Assembly: GCA_030430205.1 (NCBI GenBank) | Contig: JAUIGE010000004.1 | Coordinates: forward strand, 124,001 to 188,000 | Length of the DNA: 64,000 nucleotides | Origin: Bacteroidia bacterium | GTDB taxonomy: Bacteria > Bacteroidota > Bacteroidia > J057 | Direction of reading: 5' to 3' | Shown here: in pieces, positions 27,181 through 36,153 of the stretch | How positions within the stretch are numbered: the stretch's first letter is position 1 | Layout: each line of letters starts with the position of its first letter | Made by a program: the position numbers and the translations under genes | The notes under the pieces: model-generated | Database searches by the model: none | Told to the model about the DNA's origin: nothing | The model's input: only the letters and a program-made list of their open reading frames with translations

Positions 27181-27262
27181 GCTAATTTCAACATGACAGG
27201 CTTATTCTTCAATTACATTTTTTAGGGTGTTTCCGTTTTGGCGTGCATGAAATGAGGACATA

Positions 27263-28708
27263 ATGCAGCAAAGAAAAATTATAACTTTACTAAAAATCTG
27301 CTCAGAAGAGGAACTCAAAGATTTTGGAAACTTTATTCGGTCTCCTTTTTTTAATGAAAACAAAAGGCTGATTGACTTATTTGATTACCTCAAAAATTTT
27401 GCTCCCCACTTTGAAGCTCCCGGCTTGAGTGAAGAGAAAGCCTATAAATCTGTTTTTGGTTCGGAGCCCTATCAGGAAAAAAGACTCGCACGGCTGTTAT
27501 CAAAAATGTGCAAGTTATTTGACCAGTTTATAGAGCATGCCTCTTTAAAGGCAAATCCAGAAGTGGGTTTTTCGTATAAAATGGCCTTTTTCGAGAAAAA
27601 AAACCAAGCCGTTTTTCTGGAGCAGCAGCTTAAGTATTTTCGCCAATGGCTGGATCAGAATGCGCCCAAGCATCATCGATATGAACATGCCCGCTTCAAT
27701 CTGGAAAAATCACACTCCAACTTCATCCATCGCCAACAACAATATAGCAAGGGGGGCGTCAATTTGCAGGAGGCCATGAATGCCCTGGATCATTACTATT
27801 TGGTGGAAAAATTGATGCTGGCAACAGAAATGTATAATCGGCAGGCGGTGCTGCCTGTTTCCTATTCGCCTCTCTTTTTGGAAGATATCCTTCAGGAATT
27901 AAACCGAAACCTGGACCAGTTTTCTCCTACAGTACAAATCTGGTATCACGCCTTTTGCCTGATACGTGAGCCGGATTCCAAGGAAACCTATTTTCAGTTG
28001 AAAAGCGAATTGCTTAGAAAATTGGATGATTTGAATGAAGAAGATGGTCTTGCTCTCTTTCTATTTTTACAAAATTCCCTTCACAAAGCGATAAGTCCCA
28101 ATAGTCCTGATTATTCGGGTGAGTTATTTGACCTGTATCAGGTCCAAATCGACAAGAGTTGGATTTTTTCTACCAATGGGACTTTGCGCATTACCTTATT
28201 TCAAAATGTGGTGCAGGTCGGGCTAAATTTGAAAAAATTGAATTGGGTAGAAAATTTTATTCAAAAATACGGCCACCAGCTGGAAGAGAATTTAAAGGAA
28301 GAAATGCTCAACTATGCCAGTGCTTTGCTCGCCTTCGAGAAAGGCGATTATGGCGACGCTCTGCGGCAAAGCTCTCTCATTTCCCAGAAAGAGCTGGTTT
28401 TTGCTTTTGGGGTAAAAAGGCTACTCGTTAAAATCTACTATGAAAGAAAGGACGAGGAAGCATTCCTTTCCGCCATCAACACCTACAGGGTGTATCTCCA
28501 TCGCCTTACCCGCATTTCCACCCGTCATAAAGAAGCAAATATTGCTTTCCTGAATTCAGTTAGCGCCCTGGGCCGCATTCGTAGCGAAACATCTGAAAAA
28601 CAAAAAACCAATGCCCTTCATGAAGAGATCGGGCAAACACCCTTACTCCCTGAAAGGAATTGGTTATTGGAAAAACTTGAGCTCATTCAATCCCAGGAAA
28701 GGGATTGA
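27263..28708 (+). CDS. Helical protein of unknown function
   Basis: 481 residues, no signal peptide, almost wholly helical and rich in Phe, Leu, Lys and Glu. It opens with LLKICSEEELKDFGNFIRSPFFNENKR and ARLLSKMCKLFDQFIEH, a pattern I recall only in unannotated Bacteroidota proteins, and the spacing of aromatic and Leu residues further on suggests TPR-like repeats. Single gene, divergent from the T9SS gene at 26263. No function can be given. Confidence 0.6.
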   Translation: MQQRKIITLLKICSEEELKDFGNFIRSPFFNENKRLIDLFDYLKNFAPHFEAPGLSEEKAYKSVFGSEPYQEKRLARLLSKMCKLFDQFIEHASLKANPEVGFSYKMAFFEKKNQAVFLEQQLKYFRQWLDQNAPKHHRYEHARFNLEKSHSNFIHRQQQYSKGGVNLQEAMNALDHYYLVEKLMLATEMYNRQAVLPVSYSPLFLEDILQELNRNLDQFSPTVQIWYHAFCLIREPDSKETYFQLKSELLRKLDDLNEEDGLALFLFLQNSLHKAISPNSPDYSGELFDLYQVQIDKSWIFSTNGTLRITLFQNVVQVGLNLKKLNWVENFIQKYGHQLEENLKEEMLNYASALLAFEKGDYGDALRQSSLISQKELVFAFGVKRLLVKIYYERKDEEAFLSAINTYRVYLHRLTRISTRHKEANIAFLNSVSALGRIRSETSEKQKTNALHEEIGQTPLLPERNWLLEKLELIQSQERD

Positions 28709-28712
28709 CGGA

Positions 28713-28799
28713 CTAAAAGATGTCTTCCACGGTCACGATGATTCCACCGCCATCGGGTGGCATATCGTCCAGCGATAGCTGTACACATGCTTCATACAT
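28713..28799 (-). CDS. Possible 28-residue peptide
   Basis: ATG at 28799 opens MYEACVQLSLDDMPPDGGGI and stops at 28713 after 28 codons. The composition looks coding (acidic and hydrophobic, GGG turn), but no ribosome site or promoter is clear, and it sits after the hairpin that follows glnS. It may be chance or a gene remnant. Confidence 0.2.
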   Translation of the reverse strand: MYEACVQLSLDDMPPDGGGIIVTVEDIF

Positions 28800-28815
28800 A
28801 ATATCAGGGCTTTAG

Positions 28816-28859
28816 GGTAAAAGAATATGGTTACGCCTATTAGACGTTATTCTTTTGCC
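28816..28859. terminator. Hairpin between convergent genes
   Basis: GGTAAAAGAATA at 28816-28827 pairs with TATTCTTTTGCC at 28848-28859 (12 pairs, one G-T) around a 20-base loop. It lies between the helical protein gene (+) and glnS (-). Confidence 0.5.
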
Positions 28860-28877
28860 GGGATCAACAGGAGATTA

Positions 28878-28927
28878 GTTGGCAGTTTGCAGTTCGCAGT
28901 TGGCAGTTCGCAGTTGGCAGTTGGCAG

Positions 28928-28930
<3 letters not shown>
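28878..28930. repeat. TTGGCAGT tract overlapping the glnS stop
   Basis: Six units of TTGGCAGT or TTCGCAGT in a row; the last one supplies the glnS stop codon (TAA at 28930-28928 on the minus strand). Confidence 0.8.
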
Positions 28931-30607
<1,677 letters not shown>

Positions 30608-30628
30608 AAGTGAAAAAATTTGAAGGGG

Positions 30629-30636
30629 CAAAGGTA
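30629..30636 (-). promoter_or_regulatory. Putative -7 element of glnS (TACCTTTG)
   Basis: On the minus strand TACCTTTG fits TAnnTTTG and ends 21 bases before the glnS ATG. No clear TTG at -33. Confidence 0.45.
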
Positions 30637-30720
30637 ATAAATGCACCTTTCTCCTGCTAACAGCCGTTCTATTTATAGTTATTTTTCCAAAACCTATTTT
30701 TAACCCTTAATCCAAGACAA

Positions 30721-31386
30721 ATGAAGACGATCAAATTTGTTGTCGCCCTTTGCCTGCTTCTTGCAAGCAGCATGTCCCTCTTTGCCCAACCTGCAGCTAC
30801 CCCTGAAGCGGAAGATGCGCGTCAAAAAGCCCTTTTGGAAGCCTTCCAAAAAATGGATCCAGCCCAGCAGGAGCTGCTTGTCAAGATCTCTGAGCAACTC
30901 AATGAAAATCCCAAATTTGGAACCATGTATGACTACCTGCAGATGATTCAGGAAAGAGATGCGGATATCGCTCCAACTCCTGCTATCGAAGCAGCTCCTG
31001 CCCAGGAAGTTTTGAAACCCCAAAAACCTGCTTACCAACAAAAAGCGGAGGCCATGGCTCCGACCCAAATTATCTTTACCAACGAAGAGTATGATTTTGG
31101 GACCGTGAAAGATGGAGATATCGTGAAGCATGTTTTTACATTTAAAAACGTAGGGACAGAGCCTTTTGTCTTACAACGTGCCAGGGCTTCCTGCGGCTGC
31201 ACCGTTCCTACCTGGACCAAGGCGCCGGTTGCACCGGGCGAAGAAGGAAAGCTTGAAGTAGAATTTAATTCTAAAAACAAGGCAGGCATGCAGACCAAGA
31301 CCATCACGGTCACCGGAAATTTCGAAGGAAATATCAATAAAGTCCTTCGAATAAGAGGGGAAGTGCTTCCCGCAAATAACCATTAA
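30721..31386 (+). CDS. DUF1573 secreted protein
   Basis: 221 residues. A signal peptide (KFVVALCLLLASSMSLFA) is followed by a helical, Pro/Ala-rich linker (residues ~25-110) and a DUF1573 Ig-like domain: EYDFGTVKDGDIVKHVFTF, then SCGCTVP, and FNSKNKAGMQTKTITVTGN. DUF1573 proteins are very common in Bacteroidota and are exported; the role is unknown. The Cys pair in SCGC is conserved. A strong terminator follows the stop. Confidence 0.85.
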   Translation: MKTIKFVVALCLLLASSMSLFAQPAATPEAEDARQKALLEAFQKMDPAQQELLVKISEQLNENPKFGTMYDYLQMIQERDADIAPTPAIEAAPAQEVLKPQKPAYQQKAEAMAPTQIIFTNEEYDFGTVKDGDIVKHVFTFKNVGTEPFVLQRARASCGCTVPTWTKAPVAPGEEGKLEVEFNSKNKAGMQTKTITVTGNFEGNINKVLRIRGEVLPANNH

Positions 31387-31396
31387 CACATGTAAC

Positions 31397-31418
31397 AGCC
31401 CCGAAAGGGGCTTTTTTT
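31397..31418 (+). terminator. Rho-independent terminator
   Basis: AGCCCC-GAAA-GGGGCT followed by TTTTTT up to base 18 of the run. The stem belongs to the DUF1573 gene, and its T run ends exactly at the ATG of the next gene. Confidence 0.9.
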
Positions 31419-32021
31419 ATGCTGGATGAAGGATACATCAAATACCAGATCGAGTGGATAAAGGCAGAACCTTTGCCGGAATCTCTGTTGACGGAGCTTC
31501 ATTTCTGGCGAAAAAAGATGTACGAAAAGGGCCTTATCGGTTTTGACGAAAAGTTGGGGGTAGGCTATGGCAACATCAGCTTGCGCCATCCGGATAATCC
31601 GGATCAGTTTATCATTTCCGGCACACAGACAGGCCATCTGTCTGACTTGAATGCCATGCATTATACGCTCGTCACGCGCTATGATATCGCCGCCAATCGC
31701 CTACGCTGCGAAGGCCCGATCCAGGCTTCTTCCGAGTCTCTGACACATGCCGCAGTGTATGGATTGCATCCTGATCTTCAGGCTGTTATACATATTCATG
31801 ATGCTGTTTTATGGAAAAGACTATTGCATAAAATCCCCACCACATCCAGGCTTGTGCCCTACGGAACACCCGAAATGGCCTTTGAAGTGGGCCGATTGTA
31901 TCGGGAAAGTACACTTGCTGCAGGCAGGCTTTTTGTGATGGCGGGCCACCAGGATGGCCTGGTATCTTTTGGATCTGAGCTCGCAGAGGCAGGAGAAATA
32001 ATCTTAAATCTCACAAAATAA
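31419..32021 (+). CDS. Class II aldolase/adducin-family protein
   Basis: 200 residues, like the compact class II aldolases (fuculose-phosphate aldolase, ribulose-5-phosphate epimerase type). GVGYGNISLR near 50 is the substrate loop, FIISGTQTG follows, and IHIHD near 125 supplies metal-binding His; the third His expected further on is MAGHQDG. A zinc-dependent aldol cleavage of a sugar phosphate, or a dehydratase role, is possible. The N-terminal MLDEGYIKYQIEWI looks native to the family, so the ATG at 31419 is kept though it touches a terminator and has no ribosome site. Confidence 0.75.
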   Translation: MLDEGYIKYQIEWIKAEPLPESLLTELHFWRKKMYEKGLIGFDEKLGVGYGNISLRHPDNPDQFIISGTQTGHLSDLNAMHYTLVTRYDIAANRLRCEGPIQASSESLTHAAVYGLHPDLQAVIHIHDAVLWKRLLHKIPTTSRLVPYGTPEMAFEVGRLYRESTLAAGRLFVMAGHQDGLVSFGSELAEAGEIILNLTK

Positions 32022-32043
32022 AAAGGGGTTTCAGGTACCCGGC

Positions 32044-32120
32044 CAAAACCCGAAACCCGAAACCCGAAACCCAAAACCCGAAACCCAAAACCCGAAACCC
32101 GAAACCCGAAACCCAAAACC
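32044..32120. repeat. CCCGAAA tandem array
   Basis: Eleven units of CCCGAAA or CCCAAAA fill the gap between the convergent aldolase and barrel-protein genes. This is the longest clean copy apart from the array at 3881. Confidence 0.9.
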
Positions 32121-32128
32121 TCCTCCAT

Positions 32129-32683
32129 TTACAGCTTCATATTCAATCCTGCCTGAACCAACGAAAGGCCATAGCCCCCCTCTGCATACAGGCCGATATT
32201 GCCCAGTAAACGCCAGCGAAGTCCAACATGACCCTCTGGCTGGAAGACAGCCAGTTTGGTAGACTCTATGCCACTGGGCAGAGGCTGGCCGCCGCTTATT
32301 TCTCTATAAACTTCCACAACACGTTGTACGCCTACAGATCCACCGGCATAGACATCAAGACGATCAAAAAGGGGGAGATGCGCATTGCCCCGCAGGCTGA
32401 AGGTATTAAAAGAAGAAACCAGGGATGCAGGGGTATTTTGATAGCTACTCAATTCATTGGAACTCGCCAGGCTCCATCCCAGTCCAGCACTCAAAAAGCT
32501 AAAAATGGAATAATCAGCGCTGAAGTGGATGGGTTGAGACTCAACCTCAGCTATATCTGAAAAATAAGTAGGAGAAATGCCCAATCCGACCTGCACATTG
32601 ATGTTGCCGGAATTGTTGGCCTGGGCGAAAAGCACGGGAATGCCTGCCAACAAGAAAAGAATAATCAGGGAATACTTTTTCAT
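32129..32683 (-). CDS. Small outer-membrane barrel-like protein
   Basis: 184 residues from ATG 32683, which starts a clear signal peptide (MKKYSLIILFLLAGIPVLFA). The mature part alternates polar and non-polar residues as in an eight-strand barrel (INVQVGLGISPTYF, FLSAGLGWSLAS, FSLRGNAHLPLF, LDVYAGGSVGVQ, GLRWRLLGNIGLYAEGGYGL). The reading frame upstream of 32683 overlaps rnhB's 3' end and is not used. Function unknown. Confidence 0.7.
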   Translation of the reverse strand: MKKYSLIILFLLAGIPVLFAQANNSGNINVQVGLGISPTYFSDIAEVESQPIHFSADYSIFSFLSAGLGWSLASSNELSSYQNTPASLVSSFNTFSLRGNAHLPLFDRLDVYAGGSVGVQRVVEVYREISGGQPLPSGIESTKLAVFQPEGHVGLRWRLLGNIGLYAEGGYGLSLVQAGLNMKL

Positions 32684-32718
32684 AATAAATGCGATTGAAT
32701 GTTTGATTGAAAGTACGG

Positions 32719-33318
32719 TTAAAACAATTTCAATTGACGATTCTCCCAGTTGAAACTTCTGCGATGGAAGGGAGACGGGCCATGCTGCAAAATTGCTGCT
32801 TTGTGGGCAAGCGTTGGATATCCTTTGTTTTTTTGCCAATCATAGTGAGGAAACTGCTCGTGGAGCATCTGCATCACCTCATCTCTATACGTTTTTGCGA
32901 GGATGGAGGCGGCAGCAATATTCAAAAAACGGCCATCTCCCTTGATCATGCAAGCATGATCTATGTCCTCAAAAGGGCGAAATCGATTTCCATCGATCAA
33001 GAGATACTGGGGCCTTTGCCCCAGGCCTGCAATGGCCTCATGCATCGCCTCATAGGTGGCGTTGAGGATGTTTACTTCGTCTATCCGCGGAGCGGAGATC
33101 ATGCCCACATTCCACCAAAGCGCATTTTCCAGCACAACTTCCCGCATCGCAAAGCGCTTTTTTTCATTCAATTTCTTGGAGTCATTCAGCATCTCATGGC
33201 TAAAACCATCCGGCAGTATCACTGCCGCAGCCACCACCGGCCCTGCCAGACAACCCCTGCCAGCCTCGTCTACACCGGCTTCCATGACAAAATCTGTATG
33301 ACGGAGGGGTAAAGGCAA
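32719..33318 (-). CDS. rnhB: Ribonuclease HII
   Basis: 199 residues. AGVDEAGRGCLAGPVVAAAVIL at the N-terminus holds the metal-binding Asp17-Glu18, and the Asp in LLIDGNRF and the later DHACMIKGDGRF, SILAKTYRDE and KNKGYPT motifs complete the RNase HII site. The enzyme cuts the RNA strand at ribonucleotides built into DNA. It is followed 36 bases later by the barrel protein gene. Upstream there is a short GCAGAT-type repeat (33324-33360). Confidence 0.96.
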   Translation of the reverse strand: MPLPLRHTDFVMEAGVDEAGRGCLAGPVVAAAVILPDGFSHEMLNDSKKLNEKKRFAMREVVLENALWWNVGMISAPRIDEVNILNATYEAMHEAIAGLGQRPQYLLIDGNRFRPFEDIDHACMIKGDGRFLNIAAASILAKTYRDEVMQMLHEQFPHYDWQKNKGYPTLAHKAAILQHGPSPFHRRSFNWENRQLKLF

Positions 33319-33323
33319 TTGAT

Positions 33324-33360
33324 GGGAGGATTAGAGGATGAGCAGATTTGCAGATGAGGG
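33324..33360. repeat. GCAGAT-family repeat
   Basis: Units GGATGAGCAGATT and TGCAGATGAGG between two same-direction minus-strand genes. Confidence 0.6.
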
Positions 33361-33371
33361 GATTTTTGGGG

Positions 33372-34115
33372 TTATAGTAAGAGGCTTAGGCCAATTTCAA
33401 GTCTGGGAAAAATAGGGTTTCTGACCGTTGTCGGATTGTCGTTCAGATCTGATTTAAAAGGGATGAAAAGGCGTGTCATCCGGTATTTCATACAGATAGC
33501 CAGGTTTTTGTAGCCCAGTCTTCCGTAGATGCCATATTGCAGATTCTCCATATCAGGGATATTGGTGATTTTGGTGCGGATTTGCTGATCGCGCAGGCTG
33601 ATTTCTCCATACCTCAAAACGCCACCCAGGCGGTAGCCCAGATAGCCACCGGCTTCACCAAAAATTTGTGGCCTGCCTTTTTCATCTGTCGTAAAATTTA
33701 CATAAGCACCCAGGGGAAGCTGGAAATAGGTCAGGCGATGACGTTGGAAGGTGTAGTCCACCCCTCCGGGCAGGTCCGGAAAAGTCTTGGCAATATCGAC
33801 TGAATCATAATTCAGTTTGACAAAAGAAAGACCGGGGGTCAGGCGAAAACCTGCTTTATTTTTAACCACAGGAATTTTAAATCCCAGCCCCACAAACCAG
33901 CTCCCAGAGGTATTTTTGATGCGCGTCAACTCGCTCACATTCTTAGCGCCAGTCATCAGGCTTCGCTGAAGCACGATGTCTACCACATTGACCTCTTCAG
34001 TCTCCATGGTGTCTGCCTTGGTGGTAATCTTGTCCCCGGAGCTTTCCTGTGCCTGAAGCGCATAGCTGCAAAGGCATATCAGCAGAAAAAGGATCAGGCT
34101 CTTTGGTGATTTCAT
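33372..34115 (-). CDS. Outer-membrane barrel-like protein
   Basis: 247 residues with a signal peptide (SLILFLLICLCSYALQA). The mature part reads as a porin-like barrel of the OmpW/PorT style (WFVGLGFKIPVVKNKAGFRLTPGLSFV, YFQLPLGAYVNF, FGEAGGYLGYRLGG, YGIYGRLGYKNLAI) and ends in aromatic strands (RLEIGLSLLL). PorT-like proteins occur near secretion genes, but nothing here ties it to one. It is divergent from the NUDIX gene. Confidence 0.65.
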   Translation of the reverse strand: MKSPKSLILFLLICLCSYALQAQESSGDKITTKADTMETEEVNVVDIVLQRSLMTGAKNVSELTRIKNTSGSWFVGLGFKIPVVKNKAGFRLTPGLSFVKLNYDSVDIAKTFPDLPGGVDYTFQRHRLTYFQLPLGAYVNFTTDEKGRPQIFGEAGGYLGYRLGGVLRYGEISLRDQQIRTKITNIPDMENLQYGIYGRLGYKNLAICMKYRMTRLFIPFKSDLNDNPTTVRNPIFPRLEIGLSLLL

Positions 34116-34131
34116 AAAGTAAATTTTGACC

Positions 34132-34139
34132 TAATTTTG
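34132..34139 (+). promoter_or_regulatory. Putative -7 element (TAATTTTG)
   Basis: TAATTTTG fits TAnnTTTG and ends 31 bases before the NUDIX ATG at 34171. No TTG at the expected distance. Confidence 0.4.
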
Positions 34140-34170
34140 TACTACAATCTATTGGCAAATTAAACAAAAT

Positions 34171-34665
34171 ATGTCCGCTAAACACGAGCTCAACCGATTT
34201 AACCTGCGCGTATACGGTATTTGTATCCGTGAAGATTGCCTTCTCATAACGGACGAAGTCCGGGGCGGATTTCCCATGACCAAGCTTCCCGGCGGGGGAT
34301 TGGAGTTTGGGGAAGGGCTCGAAGACTGCCTCAGGCGGGAGTGGCGGGAAGAATTGTCCGTAGAAATTGAGGTAGGAAAAGTCTTTTTTGTGAATCCTTT
34401 TTTGATTCAGTCGGCCTTTAATCCACGTGATCAGGTGATCTGTTTTTATTATCAGGTGGATCTGCTGGGGGAGCCAGAAGGGCACTTTGCTACGCTTCCG
34501 ATGGATTTTCCCGCAGGAGAAAGGGGGGACTTGCAGGCATTTCGCTGGTTGCCGCTGAGTAGGGTAGATGAAAGCATTTTTACTTTCCCAAGCGATAAAG
34601 CATTGGTCAGGGAACTGAGGGGCTTGAATTTTTTGCCCCCAGATGACCAGGATTTTCGCAGATAA
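34171..34665 (+). CDS. NUDIX hydrolase
   Basis: 164 residues. The NUDIX box runs from GGGLEFGEGLEDCLRREWRE to ELSVEI, with the REWREEL core intact; the Gly usually at the end is Ser. These enzymes split nucleoside diphosphates linked to other groups. Substrate unknown. Single gene, convergent with cytidine deaminase with only 8 bases between the stops. Confidence 0.88.
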   Translation: MSAKHELNRFNLRVYGICIREDCLLITDEVRGGFPMTKLPGGGLEFGEGLEDCLRREWREELSVEIEVGKVFFVNPFLIQSAFNPRDQVICFYYQVDLLGEPEGHFATLPMDFPAGERGDLQAFRWLPLSRVDESIFTFPSDKALVRELRGLNFLPPDDQDFRR

Positions 34666-34673
34666 GAAAAGAG

Positions 34674-35189
34674 TTATATCTCAATATCAAAGGAAAAAGG
34701 CATGAGGCAATTTTTCACACCATTGAGCCTGAGGACATCGCCCCTGGCGCCTTGCATGAGCACCACAAAGGGCTGTTCAGCTCTTTTTTCATACTCTACC
34801 ATCACCTGGCGGCAGGCGCCGCAGGAGGTCGGGGGTTGATTCACGTCGATAGTCAGGCTGGCGGCCCGTATAGCGATCTTCCGTATTTTGGCAGCCTTGC
34901 CGATGCTGCCGGCATAGAAGAGCGCTGTGCGCTCAGCGCAGAGTCCAGAGGGGTAGGCCACATTCTCCTGGTTGTTGCCAGAGATGATCTCGCCATCTTC
35001 CAGCAAAAGAGAACAGCCCACATGAAATCCAGAATAAGGCGCAAAAGCGCCTTTGGCGGCTTCAAACGCAGCCCGGAGCAAGTCTTGCTCGTCAGCGGGC
35101 AGCGAAGCCGCCTCTACGATCTCGAAGGGTATATGAAGTGATTGTTTTGACAAAATAGTAAATCGTTTCTCGTTTTCAAGTCCCGCCAT
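34674..35189 (-). CDS. cdd: Cytidine deaminase
   Basis: 171 residues. YSGFHVGCSLL near 55, the zinc-binding CAER of GLCAERTALF with catalytic Glu, and PTSCGACRQVM with the other two zinc Cys are all present. It turns cytidine and deoxycytidine to uridine forms in pyrimidine salvage. The extra N-terminal ~30 residues before the core are not unusual in this phylum. Confidence 0.95.
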   Translation of the reverse strand: MAGLENEKRFTILSKQSLHIPFEIVEAASLPADEQDLLRAAFEAAKGAFAPYSGFHVGCSLLLEDGEIISGNNQENVAYPSGLCAERTALFYAGSIGKAAKIRKIAIRAASLTIDVNQPPTSCGACRQVMVEYEKRAEQPFVVLMQGARGDVLRLNGVKNCLMPFSFDIEI

Positions 35190-35245
35190 CCTGCTTCTCG
35201 CCTCCCGCCTCCTTCCTCGGGTTCAATATAACGATTTGTGGGGAT

Positions 35246-35584
35246 TTAGGGTTGGTTGCCGATTGGGTCGAGGAGGGAGGATATAGCCGCACTTTTCCTT
35301 TTCCGGTACAGTTGAAATCCACTATTCAAACTTAAAAGGAAAGCAACTGAACCGCTCACAATCCAAAAATTTCTTTTGGCCTGTAAAGGTTGAATAAAGT
35401 CCTCCAATTCGGTTATACTTTTTTCCAACCCATTTATTTCCTGTCTTTTAAGATGATATAAGTTGTCTAAGTCAGCATGTAATGGCCATAAGGTTATCTG
35501 ATAATATCTTATAAAGCAGGCGCTAGTAATCAATATTACGCCAAAAAAAATCAATATTATTTTATGTAAAGTCTTTTTGCGCAT
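35246..35584 (-). CDS. Small two-pass membrane protein A
   Basis: 112 residues with hydrophobic segments near 10-28 and 73-90 and a charged, coiled-coil-like loop between. The C-terminus LYRKRKSAAISSLLDPIGN resembles the end of protein B at 35776 (FKKRRLKKMLDPGLLINKIGN), so the two are probably paralogues. The base composition is AT-rich next to its neighbours. Function unknown. Confidence 0.5.
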   Translation of the reverse strand: MRKKTLHKIILIFFGVILITSACFIRYYQITLWPLHADLDNLYHLKRQEINGLEKSITELEDFIQPLQAKRNFWIVSGSVAFLLSLNSGFQLYRKRKSAAISSLLDPIGNQP

Positions 35585-35635
35585 TATTATGCAAAACGGA
35601 ATATTGCAAAATTACGATTGGAGTTGATACCATTA

Positions 35636-35764
35636 GAAAACCCCGTTTTCCCCACCCCCCAACGATTTTCGTTGGAATCTGTAGGGACGCATTATAATGC
35701 GTCCCTACAGATCAATTGATTTTCAATCAATTAAACGGATATCTTCGGAAAACCCCGTTTTCCC
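35636..35764. repeat. Palindromic element between direct repeats
   Basis: A 36-base perfect palindrome at 35677-35712 (ATCTGTAGGGACGCATTA and its complement) sits between two copies of GAAAACCCCGTTTTCCC at 35636-35652 and 35748-35764. Two smaller hairpins (AACGA-TTTTCGTT and AATTGATTTTCAATC) lie inside. No ORF. Looks like a REP-type or non-autonomous element. Confidence 0.7.
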
Positions 35765-35775
35765 TCACTGCAATT

Positions 35776-36117
35776 TTACTTATTTCCAATCTTGTTAATA
35801 AGAAGACCTGGGTCCAGCATTTTCTTTAATCTCCTTTTTTTGAAAATAAAGATGAAAACACCTGCCAGTGAAATCACTGAAAAGCTACAATACAGAATAA
35901 ATTCCCTTATTTTCGAAGCAATCATTTGATCTAAAGGGGTTGTGAAATAATCAGAAGGATACGTGTTTTTTGCCTCAAATGCCCAAAAAGAGACTTCTTC
36001 AAAATAAAAAAAGGTCGCAAACAGACCCCAAAACAGGAAACTGCCAATAGACAACCATTTTAATGTTTGGTAGTTTTTTGTTGTAGACAAATGTGTTCTG
36101 TTATGGATAAAACCCAA
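35776..36117 (-). CDS. Small two-pass membrane protein B
   Basis: 113 residues, with a hydrophobic N-terminal segment (WLSIGSFLFWGLFATFFYF) and a second one near 75-92 (ILYCSFSVISLAGVFIFIF). The layout matches protein A at 35246: short N-terminal tail, two helices, basic C-terminus with LDP. The repeat element at 35636 lies between them. Function unknown. Confidence 0.5.
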   Translation of the reverse strand: MGFIHNRTHLSTTKNYQTLKWLSIGSFLFWGLFATFFYFEEVSFWAFEAKNTYPSDYFTTPLDQMIASKIREFILYCSFSVISLAGVFIFIFKKRRLKKMLDPGLLINKIGNK

Positions 36118-36153
36118 TCAGTCTCGCCGTCCCGCCGTCCCGCCTCTCGCCTC

